This document shows positions 1 to 6,249 of a DNA stretch of 7,202 bases, piece by piece. This DNA comes from JAHIJO01 sp964486075. Lineage in GTDB: Bacteria > Verrucomicrobiota > Kiritimatiellia > JAAZAB01. The stretch's first letter is position 1, and every line of letters starts with the position of its first letter. Under the pieces are notes generated by a model, which did no database searches, had not been told where the DNA came from, and saw nothing but the letters and a program-made list of their open reading frames with translations. The position numbers and the translations under genes are program-made. The DNA is taken from NCBI GenBank assembly GCA_964486075.1, contig CAZALU010000119.1, positions 1 through 7,202 on the forward strand, read 5' to 3'.

Positions 1-328
1 CCGTGTTGGCGCTGTGCGTGATCCTGCCACTTGTGCCTGCCACCGTCACGTTGCTCGTCGTGAGGATCGTGTTGGTTCCTTGAAAGGCAAGGGTCTTATT
101 GGAGATGGTCAGGGTAAGCACTGCCACACTGCCGGTGAGGATCGGACCGCCGATTCCGTTCGTGACGACGTAAACGTCGTCCGTTGCGCCCGGTAGCGCA
201 TGATCGATCCAGTTCGCGGAGTTGAACCAGTTCGAGTCCCCGCCAGCGTTGTCCCAAGTCACCGCCGCCGACCCGCCGGCCAGGATAACCGTGAAATAGA
301 GCAGGAGGACTGCAAAGGTGGATTTCAT
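1..328 (-). CDS. Secreted cap-domain protein, N-terminal part (gene runs off the left edge)
   Basis: The first 109 codons of a minus-strand gene are open from an ATG at 326-328 to the window edge. The start is a typical Sec signal peptide: Lys2, then the hydrophobic run FAVLLLYFTVILAGGSA. Export to the surface or periplasm is therefore likely. Residues 25-51 carry Trp25, Gly29-Gly30, Trp34, Asn39-Trp40, Pro46-Gly47 and Asp50-Asp51. This matches the cap of the large upstream protein, where the same signature is Trp24 to Asp49. Similarity continues: FQGTNTILTTSNVTV with RITHSAN here, against FLGTNTVLTATDITI with VITHAAQ there. The two genes are tandem paralogues in the same orientation, 300 bases apart. 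A purine-rich GAGGAGT (343-349) lies 14 bases upstream of the ATG, rather far for a Shine-Dalgarno site. The missing part may include Gly-rich modules like its neighbour's; this is inference. No catalytic motif is visible and function is unknown. Confidence 0.85.
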   Translation of the reverse strand, partial: MKSTFAVLLLYFTVILAGGSAAVTWDNAGGDSNWFNSANWIDHALPGATDDVYVVTNGIGGPILTGSVAVLTLTISNKTLAFQGTNTILTTSNVTVAGTSGRITHSANT

Positions 329-370
329 ACGATAATCGCAACACTCCTCGCGGCGTGGCATTTTTCTTAT

Positions 371-403
371 TGTAGGGCGGGAACGCCCAACGGGTTTCCC
401 GCC
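371..403 (+). repeat. REP-like hairpin unit A
   Basis: This unit begins TGTAGGGCGGG and folds on GGCGGGAA (376-383) pairing perfectly with TTCCCGCC (396-403), with a CCC/GGG inner pairing. It shares the TGTAG head and the GGCGGG stem with units B and C but lies in the opposite orientation. It is typical of dispersed extragenic palindromes and lies between two genes. Confidence 0.75.
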
Positions 404-433
404 TCCGTGCCCGTAGTCGCGGAGCTACGGAGG
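402..433. repeat. Hairpin CCTCCGT...ACGGAGG
   Basis: CCTCCGT (402-408) pairs perfectly with ACGGAGG (427-433). An alternative stem, CCGTAG (411-416) with CTACGG (425-430), leaves an 8-base loop. It abuts unit A and is followed by a compact GGCGGG(CATT)CCCGCC hairpin at 449-464. All of this is part of the repeat cluster. I see no coding potential here. Confidence 0.65.
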
Positions 434-448
434 ACAAGTCCCGTCTGA

Positions 449-464
449 GGCGGGCATTCCCGCC
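449..464. repeat. Short REP-like hairpin GGCGGG/CCCGCC
   Basis: GGCGGG (449-454) and CCCGCC (459-464) form a 6-base-pair stem around CATT. The flanking CCCGTCTGAGGCGGG resembles, in reverse complement, the CCCGCCTGAGGACGGG hairpin at 6381-6396. A related repeat therefore occurs elsewhere in the window. Confidence 0.55.
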
Positions 465-482
465 GATCCTGAAATTGGGCCT

Positions 483-522
483 GGCGGGCAATCCGGCAGT
501 TGCCGGACATGCCCGCCCTACA
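483..522 (-). repeat. REP-like hairpin unit B
   Basis: Read on the minus strand this unit starts TGTAGGGCGGG. The outer stem GGCGGGCA (483-490) with TGCCCGCC (510-517) is perfect, and so is the inner stem TCCGGCA (492-498) with TGCCGGA (501-507). It has the same orientation and design as unit C: conserved head and outer stem, variable inner stem. Confidence 0.8.
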
Positions 523-546
523 AAAAATCCACGTCCACAATCCCAC

Positions 547-584
547 GGCGGGCAATCCCGAGGACGGGACGTGCCCGCCCTACA
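547..584 (-). repeat. REP-like hairpin unit C
   Basis: On the minus strand it starts TGTAGGGCGGG. The outer stem is GGCGGGCA (547-554) with TGCCCGCC (572-579); the inner stem is TCCCG (556-560) with CGGGA (565-569). The inner stem differs in sequence from that of unit B but still pairs, as expected if hairpin shape is conserved. Confidence 0.8.
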
Positions 585-590
585 CAGCAC

Positions 591-606
591 CATGGCGGGC
601 GCCATG
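591..606 (-). terminator. Perfect hairpin just past the large gene's stop codon
   Basis: CATGGCG (591-597) and CGCCATG (600-606) are perfect complements, forming a CATGGC/GCCATG stem with a GGGC loop. It lies 22 bases downstream of the minus-strand stop codon (629-631), where a transcript-end or mRNA-protecting structure would sit. No T-run follows, so it is not a classic intrinsic terminator. It could instead be the edge of the adjoining repeat cluster. Confidence 0.35.
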
Positions 607-628
607 AATTTCTAGCCCGGCGCAAATT

Positions 629-3600
629 TCACCAAACGCGCAACAGCGTGCCCGGCGCCTGGATGCGCCAGTAGATCGTGCCCACCTGTCCGGGCTGAAA
701 ACCGGCGCCGTTGGTCACCGAAGTTGTCCCGAAATAATGGTTATACAGGCAACGGATCGCGATCCGCCCGCCGCCGCCACCACCGCCCTGGTATGATGTG
801 TAAAAGCCGCCTGCTCCGCCATTGGCCCGGATGACCCCACTGCCGTCGATCGTATCGCAGTGGATATTGATTCCACCACCGGATCCGCCCGCATTATACA
901 TAATTGAGTTCCCGCCATTGGCTGTGATTATGCCGTTGATTGTCGCCGTGCGCATAATGCGCAGACCGATATATCCGCCACCAGCGCCACCGCCGCCGGT
1001 CCAGTTACCACCACCGCCGCCGCTGCCGGCGTCGACCGGATTATTCGAGGAACCATAGGTAATCCCACCCAAGCCGCCGGCAGAAACGCCATTGCCACCA
1101 GCGCCACCATATCCGGCGCCGCCGGCGTAACTCGCGCCTGTTCCATAGCCAGGGCCCTGACCATTTTGTTGCCGATCACCGCCGGCAAACCCGTAACTGT
1201 CGGCGGTGAACACGCAGTCGCTTGCGAGTTCCAAGCCGTCCATCTTCAGAATGCGCGGGGTCACGCCCGAGGTTGGATGGCAATATAAATACATGTACGC
1301 CGCATTTGTCAGCATCAGGGTGCCGCCGACTGTGACCAGGGAGCCCGGGTAGAGATAAGCCCTCGTCCGATCCATGTTAAAATCACCGGTGCAGGTCACG
1401 GAATTGGTGGATATCACATATCTATTCGTGCCAAGGAACAGTTGGGATATGCCGAAATAGGTGTTCGATCCGCTCACCGTAAGGTTCCGGCAACTCAGAT
1501 CGCCGAATTCGGGGAGCGTAATTTTTCCGCCGCCGACGAGCGTCACGTCACCGGTGGTTGACAGGATTGCATTGGTGGGAAACCAAATGCCGTAGTTGGT
1601 CACGGTGAGACTGGTCACGCTCCACGAATTGGAGGCGTTATAGAGAACGGCTTCCCCGGCCTCATCACGGCCGCAAGTCTCCCACAACAACTCCTGATTG
1701 CCAAGGTAAAGGGTTCCGGGTGCCGCGTCATAGTTGATATTGAGCCCGTTGCCATTGCCGGCATGCCCACCTCGCACCGACAGGAACCCGGAGAATCCGC
1801 CGGCATCATTGGCGTAGATGGCGACACGCCCGCCGCCGCCACCGCCGTTGCCGTAATAGTTGACGCCATTTCCGTTATTGGCGCCGCCGTTGGCGCGGAC
1901 AATTCCAGCGCCGCTAAACGAATCGCTGTTGATCCAGATGCTGCCTCCCGAGCCGCCCCCGCCGCCGTAGTATCCTCCGTAGGCAGAGCTTTCGCCATCC
2001 GCCGAAATACGGCCGTCCAGGGTCAGCACGCCGCTCACCGCCAGCCGGATCGCGCCGCCGCCGCTGTGCCCGAGATAGCCCCACCCTCCTCCTCTGCCAT
2101 AGCCGGTGCCGCTGCCCGGTGCCTCGGGCTCAATCAGCGAATCGTAGATCCCACCGCCCGCAGTTCCTGACCCGTTCGCGCCAATGCCACCGTGGCCGGC
2201 GCCGCCGGAATAGCCGCTGCCGATAGCACCCAGGCTCCGGCCGGGGCCGTAGCCGTCCTCTGCCCATTCCGAAACGCCAGGTCCGGCGGGTATGTACGAC
2301 AGGCCGCCCCGGTACCCCGCGTAATCGCCGTGGATCGCCGCGCCAGCGCCCACGGCAAGATTCGTGCAAACGATGTAGACGCGGTTGGTCTGGGCGTCGT
2401 TCGTAGTGCAGGCGATATGGGTGATCGTGCCACTGCCGAGGACCGACACATTACTCGCCGTCAGGATCGAAAACCATTTTTCGAACCGCAAAACACCGTT
2501 GCTGACCGTGACGGCGACCACGGTGGCCGGCGAGTCGAGAGTCGCCAGCCCGTTCGTGATGAAAGCGGCATCGTATTCGCCCGGGATCCCGACGGGCGAC
2601 CAGTTCTCGGCCACGTACCAGTAGCCGGTTCCGCCCACCCATATCTTGTCGGTCCCCGTGTCTCCCACATAGTTGGCCTGGACCGTTTTTGCTTGATCCA
2701 TAAGAACGCTGATGGTGGTGTTCGTGAATTGCCCGTCCGGCACATCCCCGGACCATTGATAGAAGTGGTAGCCTTCCGCGGCGGCCCCGGCCTGAATCGA
2801 TGCCACCGTTACGCCGCTGGTGTACCAGCCGCTAAGGTCCGCGACCAGTGACCCGTTCGGACCCGACGTCATGGCCAGGTAGTATTGGTTGGTCCACAGC
2901 CAGGTGATGGAAGACAGGGCGCTCAGGGTGAAGGAAACCTGGTTGGAATCCCCGCTGGCCGGCACGTCTCCGGTACCCGTCCACCCATAGCAGGCGCGCC
3001 GCAGGTCGTTGGTGCTATCAGCCGGCGAGGCAACGCTGGCGGTCATGTTGCTCCCGATCAGGAAAGCACAGGTACCATAGGCGGGTGAAACGCCGGAGGC
3101 GCCATACCGATCCGGAGATCCTTCAACAGACAAGTTGGTCATGCCCAGCGGAATCTGCTGGGCAATATACACAGATCCGGTCTCTCCCGCCAATCCACCA
3201 CCACCCTTAAGGCCGTTCGTGGCAGTTAAGGAACCCGTCCAGGGGATGCTGATTGTGTAATGAACCGCAATACGCCCTCCGCCTCCGCCGCCGGCGCCAC
3301 TTCCATTTCCATTGCCGCCAATGGCTTGGTACTGACCGATGCCATCAAATTTAGCACATTGGATATAGATTCCGCCACCGGCGCCGCCGCCAGCATAAGC
3401 GGCGCCGCCGTTTCCCCCGTTGGCGCTGATAGTGCCGTCGTTCGTAATCGCCCATGCAGCCTGGATCTGGATCAGTCCGCCGCCCCAGCCGCCATAGGCC
3501 GGCCAGGTCGAGCCACCGCCACCGCTGCCGCAGTTGGTGGGAAATTCCGCCACGCCGTAGTTTATTCCCCCCAGCAAGGCGCCGTAGTTGCCGCCCCTGC

Positions 3601-5137
3601 CCCCGTAGCCGGCGCCGGAAGCGTTGGCTCCGCTTCGGCCGCCACCGGGGCCATAACCGTTTGTCCCGCTGGTATATCCCCCCCTATAACCGGCCAAGCT
3701 CGCATCAATGGCGCTGCCACCATCTACTACAAGATTGGTCAACACCAACGGACGCGCCGCGTATCCGTCAAACTGGTCGGCATAGAGGTAATTGGTCGAA
3801 GCCGACGTCAGCGACATGGTTGCCACGTTCGTCTCACCAGCGCCCGGGTAGAAATGCAGCGCCGAACCGGAGAGGGTCAGGTCGCCGCCCTGCACATTGA
3901 GCAGGACATTCGAGTAACAGTATATTGTCGAACCGCTCAGGGACAGATTGGTGCAATTGCACGTTCCAGATTCCCATAGCTCAATGATCGCCGAACTGGT
4001 GACCAGCATGGCGCCACTCACGTTTAAAAGAAAATCGGGCCGAAAAATCACAAGCGCATTGCTGATTGTCAGGCTTTGCGGCGACCAGCGATTAGTGGCA
4101 AGTTCCAGGCCGTATTGCAGCACCTCGGACAGAACCCCGTCATACTGCGAAAGGTATAAAGTGCCCGACCGCCCATTCTTGGCTGCCGTGCCGCCCCTGC
4201 CGCCATTGGCAGAAAAACTGACAGACGGCGCGTTCGTCTGGTCGAAGATCACCGCAATCCGGCCGCCGCCGCCACCGCCGTCGTAGCTGTCGGCACCGCC
4301 ATTGACGCTCACCAGTCCGCTCCCGCCAAACGTGCCGCACCGCAGGTAGACACCCCCGCCCGAACCCCCGCCCGCATAAACGCCGCCATTGCTGCCCACA
4401 GCAGAGATAATTCCATTCACCGTCAGTGCGCCGCTGGCCAGAACAGAAACGTAGCCGCCGCCCCGACCGCCGTACTGGACTCCGGAAAAAACTCCTCCGC
4501 CCCCCCCGCTGCCCGGCCCCTGGGGCGCCGTCTCAATTCCGTTCGTGGCCCCGCCAAGACCGACACCGCCGTTCCCGCCTCGCCCGCCATAACCGCCGCC
4601 ACCGCCGTTGCCGCTACCGCTCCCACCCGAAGTGCCGCCGCCAGGGCCACAGCCATTGCGTGCAACGCCGTTGCTGATCCCCCCGGCGTAGCCCATATAG
4701 CTCGCGTTGATTGCACCACCAAAAGCCACCGTCAGATTGGTACAGACAATCTGGATATAATTATCCGGCACCCAAAGCCCCTCGCTATTGGTGGCTATAG
4801 CTGATTGTGCTGCGTGTGTGATAACTCCTCGATTCTGTATGGTGATATCGGTCGCCGTCAAAACAGTGTTCGTTCCAAGGAATGTCAGCGTATTGGTTTT
4901 ACCGGCGCCGCTGTTGGTCAGGGACAGCGACGAAATGGCAGTGCTTTGATCGAGATAGACGATCGTATGACTATTGTTGGAAATCACCACGTCATCGGTT
5001 ACGCCAGGAATGGTGGTCAGGCTCCAGTTGGCGCCGTTAGTCCAATAGCCGTTCGTGCCACCCACCCAGTTGTTGATGTCGGCCCGCGCAGAGGCCACAA
5101 AGCCGGGTGTCGACCAGACAAAAAGCGAGATGGCCAA
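629..5137 (-). CDS. Giant modular glycine-rich secreted protein with InlB-like repeats
   Basis: This 1502-residue protein is probably exported and surface-exposed; no enzymatic motif is seen. Domain order: signal peptide 1-19 (VASARA|D); cap 22-140 (Trp24, Gly26-Gly27, Trp32, Asn37-Trp38, Pro44, Asp48-Asp49); Gly-rich module 1 (140-330); beta-type Asn/Thr/Ser linker (335-470); Gly-rich module 2 (472-660); two divergent InlB B-like repeats (665-750 with GWTGTG, 752-824 with YHFYQWSG and an AKTVQANY end); second cap (833-930, Trp833, Gly835-Gly836, Trp840, Asn845-Trp846, Pro852); Gly-rich module 3 (930-1146); linker (1150-1300); module 4 (1305-1489). It ends LLRVW with no PEP-CTERM, LPXTG or beta-barrel anchor seen. 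The listed start is a TTG and leaves a signal peptide without a basic n-region. The frame stays open to a stop at 5252, and a CTG at 5153-5155 would add LQITRLL and give a better leader. Similar Gly-rich proteins occur in PVC bacteria and some eukaryotes (recall, not checked). An adhesive or matrix role is inference. Confidence 0.85.
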   Translation of the reverse strand: MAISLFVWSTPGFVASARADINNWVGGTNGYWTNGANWSLTTIPGVTDDVVISNNSHTIVYLDQSTAISSLSLTNSGAGKTNTLTFLGTNTVLTATDITIQNRGVITHAAQSAIATNSEGLWVPDNYIQIVCTNLTVAFGGAINASYMGYAGGISNGVARNGCGPGGGTSGGSGSGNGGGGGYGGRGGNGGVGLGGATNGIETAPQGPGSGGGGGVFSGVQYGGRGGGYVSVLASGALTVNGIISAVGSNGGVYAGGGSGGGVYLRCGTFGGSGLVSVNGGADSYDGGGGGGRIAVIFDQTNAPSVSFSANGGRGGTAAKNGRSGTLYLSQYDGVLSEVLQYGLELATNRWSPQSLTISNALVIFRPDFLLNVSGAMLVTSSAIIELWESGTCNCTNLSLSGSTIYCYSNVLLNVQGGDLTLSGSALHFYPGAGETNVATMSLTSASTNYLYADQFDGYAARPLVLTNLVVDGGSAIDASLAGYRGGYTSGTNGYGPGGGRSGANASGAGYGGRGGNYGALLGGINYGVAEFPTNCGSGGGGSTWPAYGGWGGGLIQIQAAWAITNDGTISANGGNGGAAYAGGGAGGGIYIQCAKFDGIGQYQAIGGNGNGSGAGGGGGGRIAVHYTISIPWTGSLTATNGLKGGGGLAGETGSVYIAQQIPLGMTNLSVEGSPDRYGASGVSPAYGTCAFLIGSNMTASVASPADSTNDLRRACYGWTGTGDVPASGDSNQVSFTLSALSSITWLWTNQYYLAMTSGPNGSLVADLSGWYTSGVTVASIQAGAAAEGYHFYQWSGDVPDGQFTNTTISVLMDQAKTVQANYVGDTGTDKIWVGGTGYWYVAENWSPVGIPGEYDAAFITNGLATLDSPATVVAVTVSNGVLRFEKWFSILTASNVSVLGSGTITHIACTTNDAQTNRVYIVCTNLAVGAGAAIHGDYAGYRGGLSYIPAGPGVSEWAEDGYGPGRSLGAIGSGYSGGAGHGGIGANGSGTAGGGIYDSLIEPEAPGSGTGYGRGGGWGYLGHSGGGAIRLAVSGVLTLDGRISADGESSAYGGYYGGGGGSGGSIWINSDSFSGAGIVRANGGANNGNGVNYYGNGGGGGGRVAIYANDAGGFSGFLSVRGGHAGNGNGLNINYDAAPGTLYLGNQELLWETCGRDEAGEAVLYNASNSWSVTSLTVTNYGIWFPTNAILSTTGDVTLVGGGKITLPEFGDLSCRNLTVSGSNTYFGISQLFLGTNRYVISTNSVTCTGDFNMDRTRAYLYPGSLVTVGGTLMLTNAAYMYLYCHPTSGVTPRILKMDGLELASDCVFTADSYGFAGGDRQQNGQGPGYGTGASYAGGAGYGGAGGNGVSAGGLGGITYGSSNNPVDAGSGGGGGNWTGGGGAGGGYIGLRIMRTATINGIITANGGNSIMYNAGGSGGGINIHCDTIDGSGVIRANGGAGGFYTSYQGGGGGGGRIAIRCLYNHYFGTTSVTNGAGFQPGQVGTIYWRIQAPGTLLRVW
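671..1225 (-). repeat. Gly-rich module 4 (residues 1305-1489)
   Basis: Fourth copy of the internal module. It opens with ADSYGFAGG, then GQGPGYGTG and AGYGGAGGNG. It continues with INGIITANGGN, the GGSGGGINIHCDTIDGSG signature, and the GGGGGGGRIA closing motif near residues 1451-1460, ending in GTIYW. It is the C-terminal module of the protein. Confidence 0.75.
1700..2350 (-). repeat. Gly-rich module 3 (residues 930-1146)
   Basis: Third copy. It opens IHGDYAGYRGG, then DGYGPG and GYSGGAGHGGIG. The middle signature is GGSGGSIWINSDSFSGAG, where the Cys of the other copies is replaced by Ser. It closes with GGGGGGRVAI and GTLYL. It is somewhat longer than the other copies, with an acidic insert (LIEPEAPG) near 1001-1008. 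Confidence 0.75.
2666..3145 (-). other. Two divergent InlB B-like repeats (residues 665-824)
   Basis: The first repeat (about 665-750) has an Ala-Cys-Tyr-Gly-Trp-Thr-Gly-Thr-Gly core and ends in SSITWLWTNQYYL. The second (about 752-824) has TSGPNGSLV, YHFYQWSGDVP and TISVLMDQAKTVQANY. Both are the pattern of bacterial InlB B-like repeats (beta-grasp-like surface domains). They separate the two duplicated halves of the protein. No such repeat follows the second half. Confidence 0.7.
3158..3724 (-). repeat. Gly-rich module 2 (residues 472-660)
   Basis: Second copy. It opens IDASLAGYRGG, then NGYGPGGG and GAGYGGRGGN. It continues with DGTISANGGNGG, the GGAGGGIYIQCAKFDGIG signature, and GGGGGGRIAV at about 616-625, and closes GSVYIA. 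Its order of motifs matches modules 1, 3 and 4. Confidence 0.75.
4148..4720 (-). repeat. Gly-rich module 1 (residues 140-330)
   Basis: First copy. It opens INASYMGYAGG, then GCGPGGG and GGYGGRGGNGG. It continues with VNGIISAVGSNGG, the GGSGGGVYLRCGTFGGSG signature, GGGGGGRIAV at about 287-296, and the closing GTLYL. Glycine tracts give GCCGCC-rich runs on the plus strand, which create many spurious antisense reading frames. Confidence 0.75.
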
Positions 5138-5150
5138 TAACCTGGTTATT
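5136..5150. promoter_or_regulatory. 15-base palindrome over the annotated start of the large gene
   Basis: AATAACC-T-GGTTATT is a perfect palindrome with 7-base arms. It overlaps the TTG codon (complement at 5135-5137) taken as the start of the large gene. The one-base centre is too small for an RNA hairpin loop, so if functional it would more likely be a DNA-binding site. It may be chance in AT-rich sequence. Confidence 0.25.
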
Positions 5151-5252
5151 TGCAGCAGCCAGCCTGCCTGCCAACGCCTGGAATTTTTTTCTTTTATGCT
5201 ATGAAATACAAAATTAATAAGAGTTATGGCATAGCTTAAACCTGTTGCCCCT

Positions 5253-5611
5253 CAATAAACTCGGCATTTACAATTTGGATTTGGACGATTTCAGCCGGTT
5301 AGAACCACCATTTCCGGCTTGGTTCATTTCCGGGTAACACTTTTCCGATAGAATCGTCCGATGCTCCCCGCAAACTCACCATTCGTTTATGCGGGTTGTT
5401 CAGGCTGTGGACTACCACCCGCCATTCCCCCGAACACCCGCGTTTCCCTATCCCGTTTTGAGAGATAATTCCCTTGCAAACTGACGCCAGAATAGTCGCA
5501 TTGGACGTCCGCCGTCAATCAAAAAAAAGCGCGGGAAGTAGTGGCGGATAATTCGTTGTTATTCAACGAGATATAATAAGAGAATGTTTTTGATCTTTTT
5601 CCAGAAAAACA
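5253..5611. other. Divergent intergenic region without a gene
   Basis: I see no credible coding sequence here. The region is less GC-rich than the flanking genes. It holds an inverted pair GGACGATT (5283-5290) and AATCGTCC (5352-5359) enclosing AGCCGG (5293-5298) and CCGGCT (5314-5319). It also has a CCCGCA...TGCGGG hairpin (5367-5395), a GGACGTCC palindrome (5503-5510), a TCGTTG/CAACGA hairpin (5553-5569) and a perfect TATAAT (5572-5577) without a good -35. Promoters for the leftward large gene should lie here or just left of it, but I cannot pick one. Confidence 0.5.
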
Positions 5612-5640
5612 TTGACGCTGCGGCGTTTTTTTTATATCTT
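5612..5640 (+). promoter_or_regulatory. Sigma70-type promoter of the DUF6788-like gene
   Basis: TTGACG (5612-5617) is followed by 17 bases and TATCTT (5635-5640). The -35 matches the consensus at 5 of 6 positions and the -10 at 4 of 6. The leader to the ATG is about 35 bases. A small ACGC/GCGT stem followed by a T-run (5615-5633) overlaps the same bases. It could be a weak terminator for incoming transcription, but a four-pair stem is thin. Confidence 0.5.
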
Positions 5641-5666
5641 GTATCTTATTGTAATAATCTAACTAG

Positions 5667-5673
5667 AAAGGAG
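5667..5673 (+). promoter_or_regulatory. Shine-Dalgarno site of the DUF6788-like gene
   Basis: AAAGGAG sits 7 bases before the ATG at 5681. This is an almost ideal ribosome-binding site and fixes the start. Confidence 0.85.
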
Positions 5674-5680
5674 TTGCCCC

Positions 5681-6046
5681 ATGTCCGCAACACGCATCGC
5701 TGAATCGAAACCAACATCCGGCGCCGAAGCGCTGGTATCCTGCCGGGATCTTATTAAAGCCTCGCTTTGCAAAACCCGCGTCAAGTGCGGCAAACCCACA
5801 TGCCGCTGCGCCAAAAATCCCCGGTTCCGCCATGTCGCTTTGACTTTCACCTATAAGCACAAGGGCCGGAGCATGGGGCTACATGTGCCCGAAAGCATGG
5901 AAGCGGACGCCCGCCGGGCGACGGCGGATTATCGGAAGTTGAAAAAACTCGTCCAAAAGATTTCGGATTCCAATCTGGAAAAGTTCCGTCGCAGAATTGC
6001 CGTCATGAAAGCTAAATCGCGCAAAAGGCTTAAATCACACGCTTGA
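5681..6046 (+). CDS. DUF6788-like small protein with CGKPTCRC motif
   Basis: A 121-residue protein with a firm start (Shine-Dalgarno at 5667-5673, promoter at 5612-5640). Residues 36-43 read CGKPTCRC, a Cys cluster suited to a small metal-binding knuckle. A beta-rich stretch follows (HVALTFTYKHKGRSMGLHVP, 51-70), then a basic, probably helical tail (72-120) rich in Arg and Lys. That order (Cys knuckle, a sheet ending in a VP/VPE motif, long helix) is what I recall for DUF6788 proteins, whose function is not established. Such ORFs are often found beside transposase-type genes (recall, not checked). Here the next ORF starts 6 bases after the stop and looks like a transposase N-terminus, so a nucleic-acid-binding accessory role in a mobile element is plausible inference. 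No signal peptide is seen. Confidence 0.75.
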   Translation: MSATRIAESKPTSGAEALVSCRDLIKASLCKTRVKCGKPTCRCAKNPRFRHVALTFTYKHKGRSMGLHVPESMEADARRATADYRKLKKLVQKISDSNLEKFRRRIAVMKAKSRKRLKSHA

Positions 6047-6207
6047 GGAGACATGCCCAGGTTGACCGCGTCAAGAGACTTTCCGTTTTCCGCGAAAAAT
6101 CTGCCGCCGTGCGCACGCCAGACTTTGGCGCTCGCGGCGTTGTCGCGGAAAACACCGGTGTCGCGGCTGGCTGCCTCGGTTGGCGCCAGCCGGAAGTTCG
6201 TGTATCA

Positions 6208-6237
6208 GGGAAAATTGGGGTCGGGAAAATTGGGGTC
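6208..6237 (+). repeat. Tandem 15-base repeat, two exact copies
   Basis: GGGAAAATTGGGGTC occurs at 6208-6222 and again at 6223-6237. The length is a multiple of three, so it adds GKLGS twice in frame to the upstream ORF. The second copy runs on into ACCCATTAAAGG, whose CCCATTAAAGG recurs inverted at 7051-7061. Confidence 0.9.
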
Positions 6238-6238
6238 A

Positions 6239-6249
6239 CCCATTAAAGG
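6239..6249 (+). repeat. CCCATTAAAGG, left member of an inverted pair
   Basis: This 11-base sequence is repeated exactly in reverse complement at 7051-7061. The pair brackets 801 bases that include the IS110 transposase fragment. On the outer side both are preceded by TCA (TCA-CCCATT here, TCAAT-CCCATT there). Confidence 0.6.

Noticed and set aside
402..584. CRISPR-like array
   Set aside because: The units differ in orientation and inner sequence and are self-paired hairpins without regular spacers, so they are REP-like repeats.
96..605. 169-residue minus-strand open frame
   Set aside because: It runs across the REP-like hairpins and overlaps the real paralogue start in another frame. The sequence is Arg/Pro/Gly-rich with no motifs, typical of open frames made by GC-rich repeats.
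1615..2451. Minus-strand open frames of 127 and 105 residues in other frames of the large gene
   Set aside because: They overlap the 1502-residue frame, whose repeats, signal peptide and InlB-like domains show it is the real one.
2192..3979. Plus-strand open frames of 219 and 239 residues (2192-2851, 3260-3979)
   Set aside because: They lie antisense to the large gene, where glycine codons read as Ala/Pro/Arg-type codons and suppress stops. They have no ribosome-binding sites or recognisable domains.
5572..5577. TATAAT as the main rightward promoter
   Set aside because: No acceptable -35 lies 16-18 bases upstream, whereas TTGACG-N17-TATCTT nearer the gene does.
5615..5633. Intrinsic terminator from ACGC/GCGT followed by Ts
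   Set aside because: The stem is only four pairs and overlaps a good promoter. The T-run is better explained as promoter spacer.
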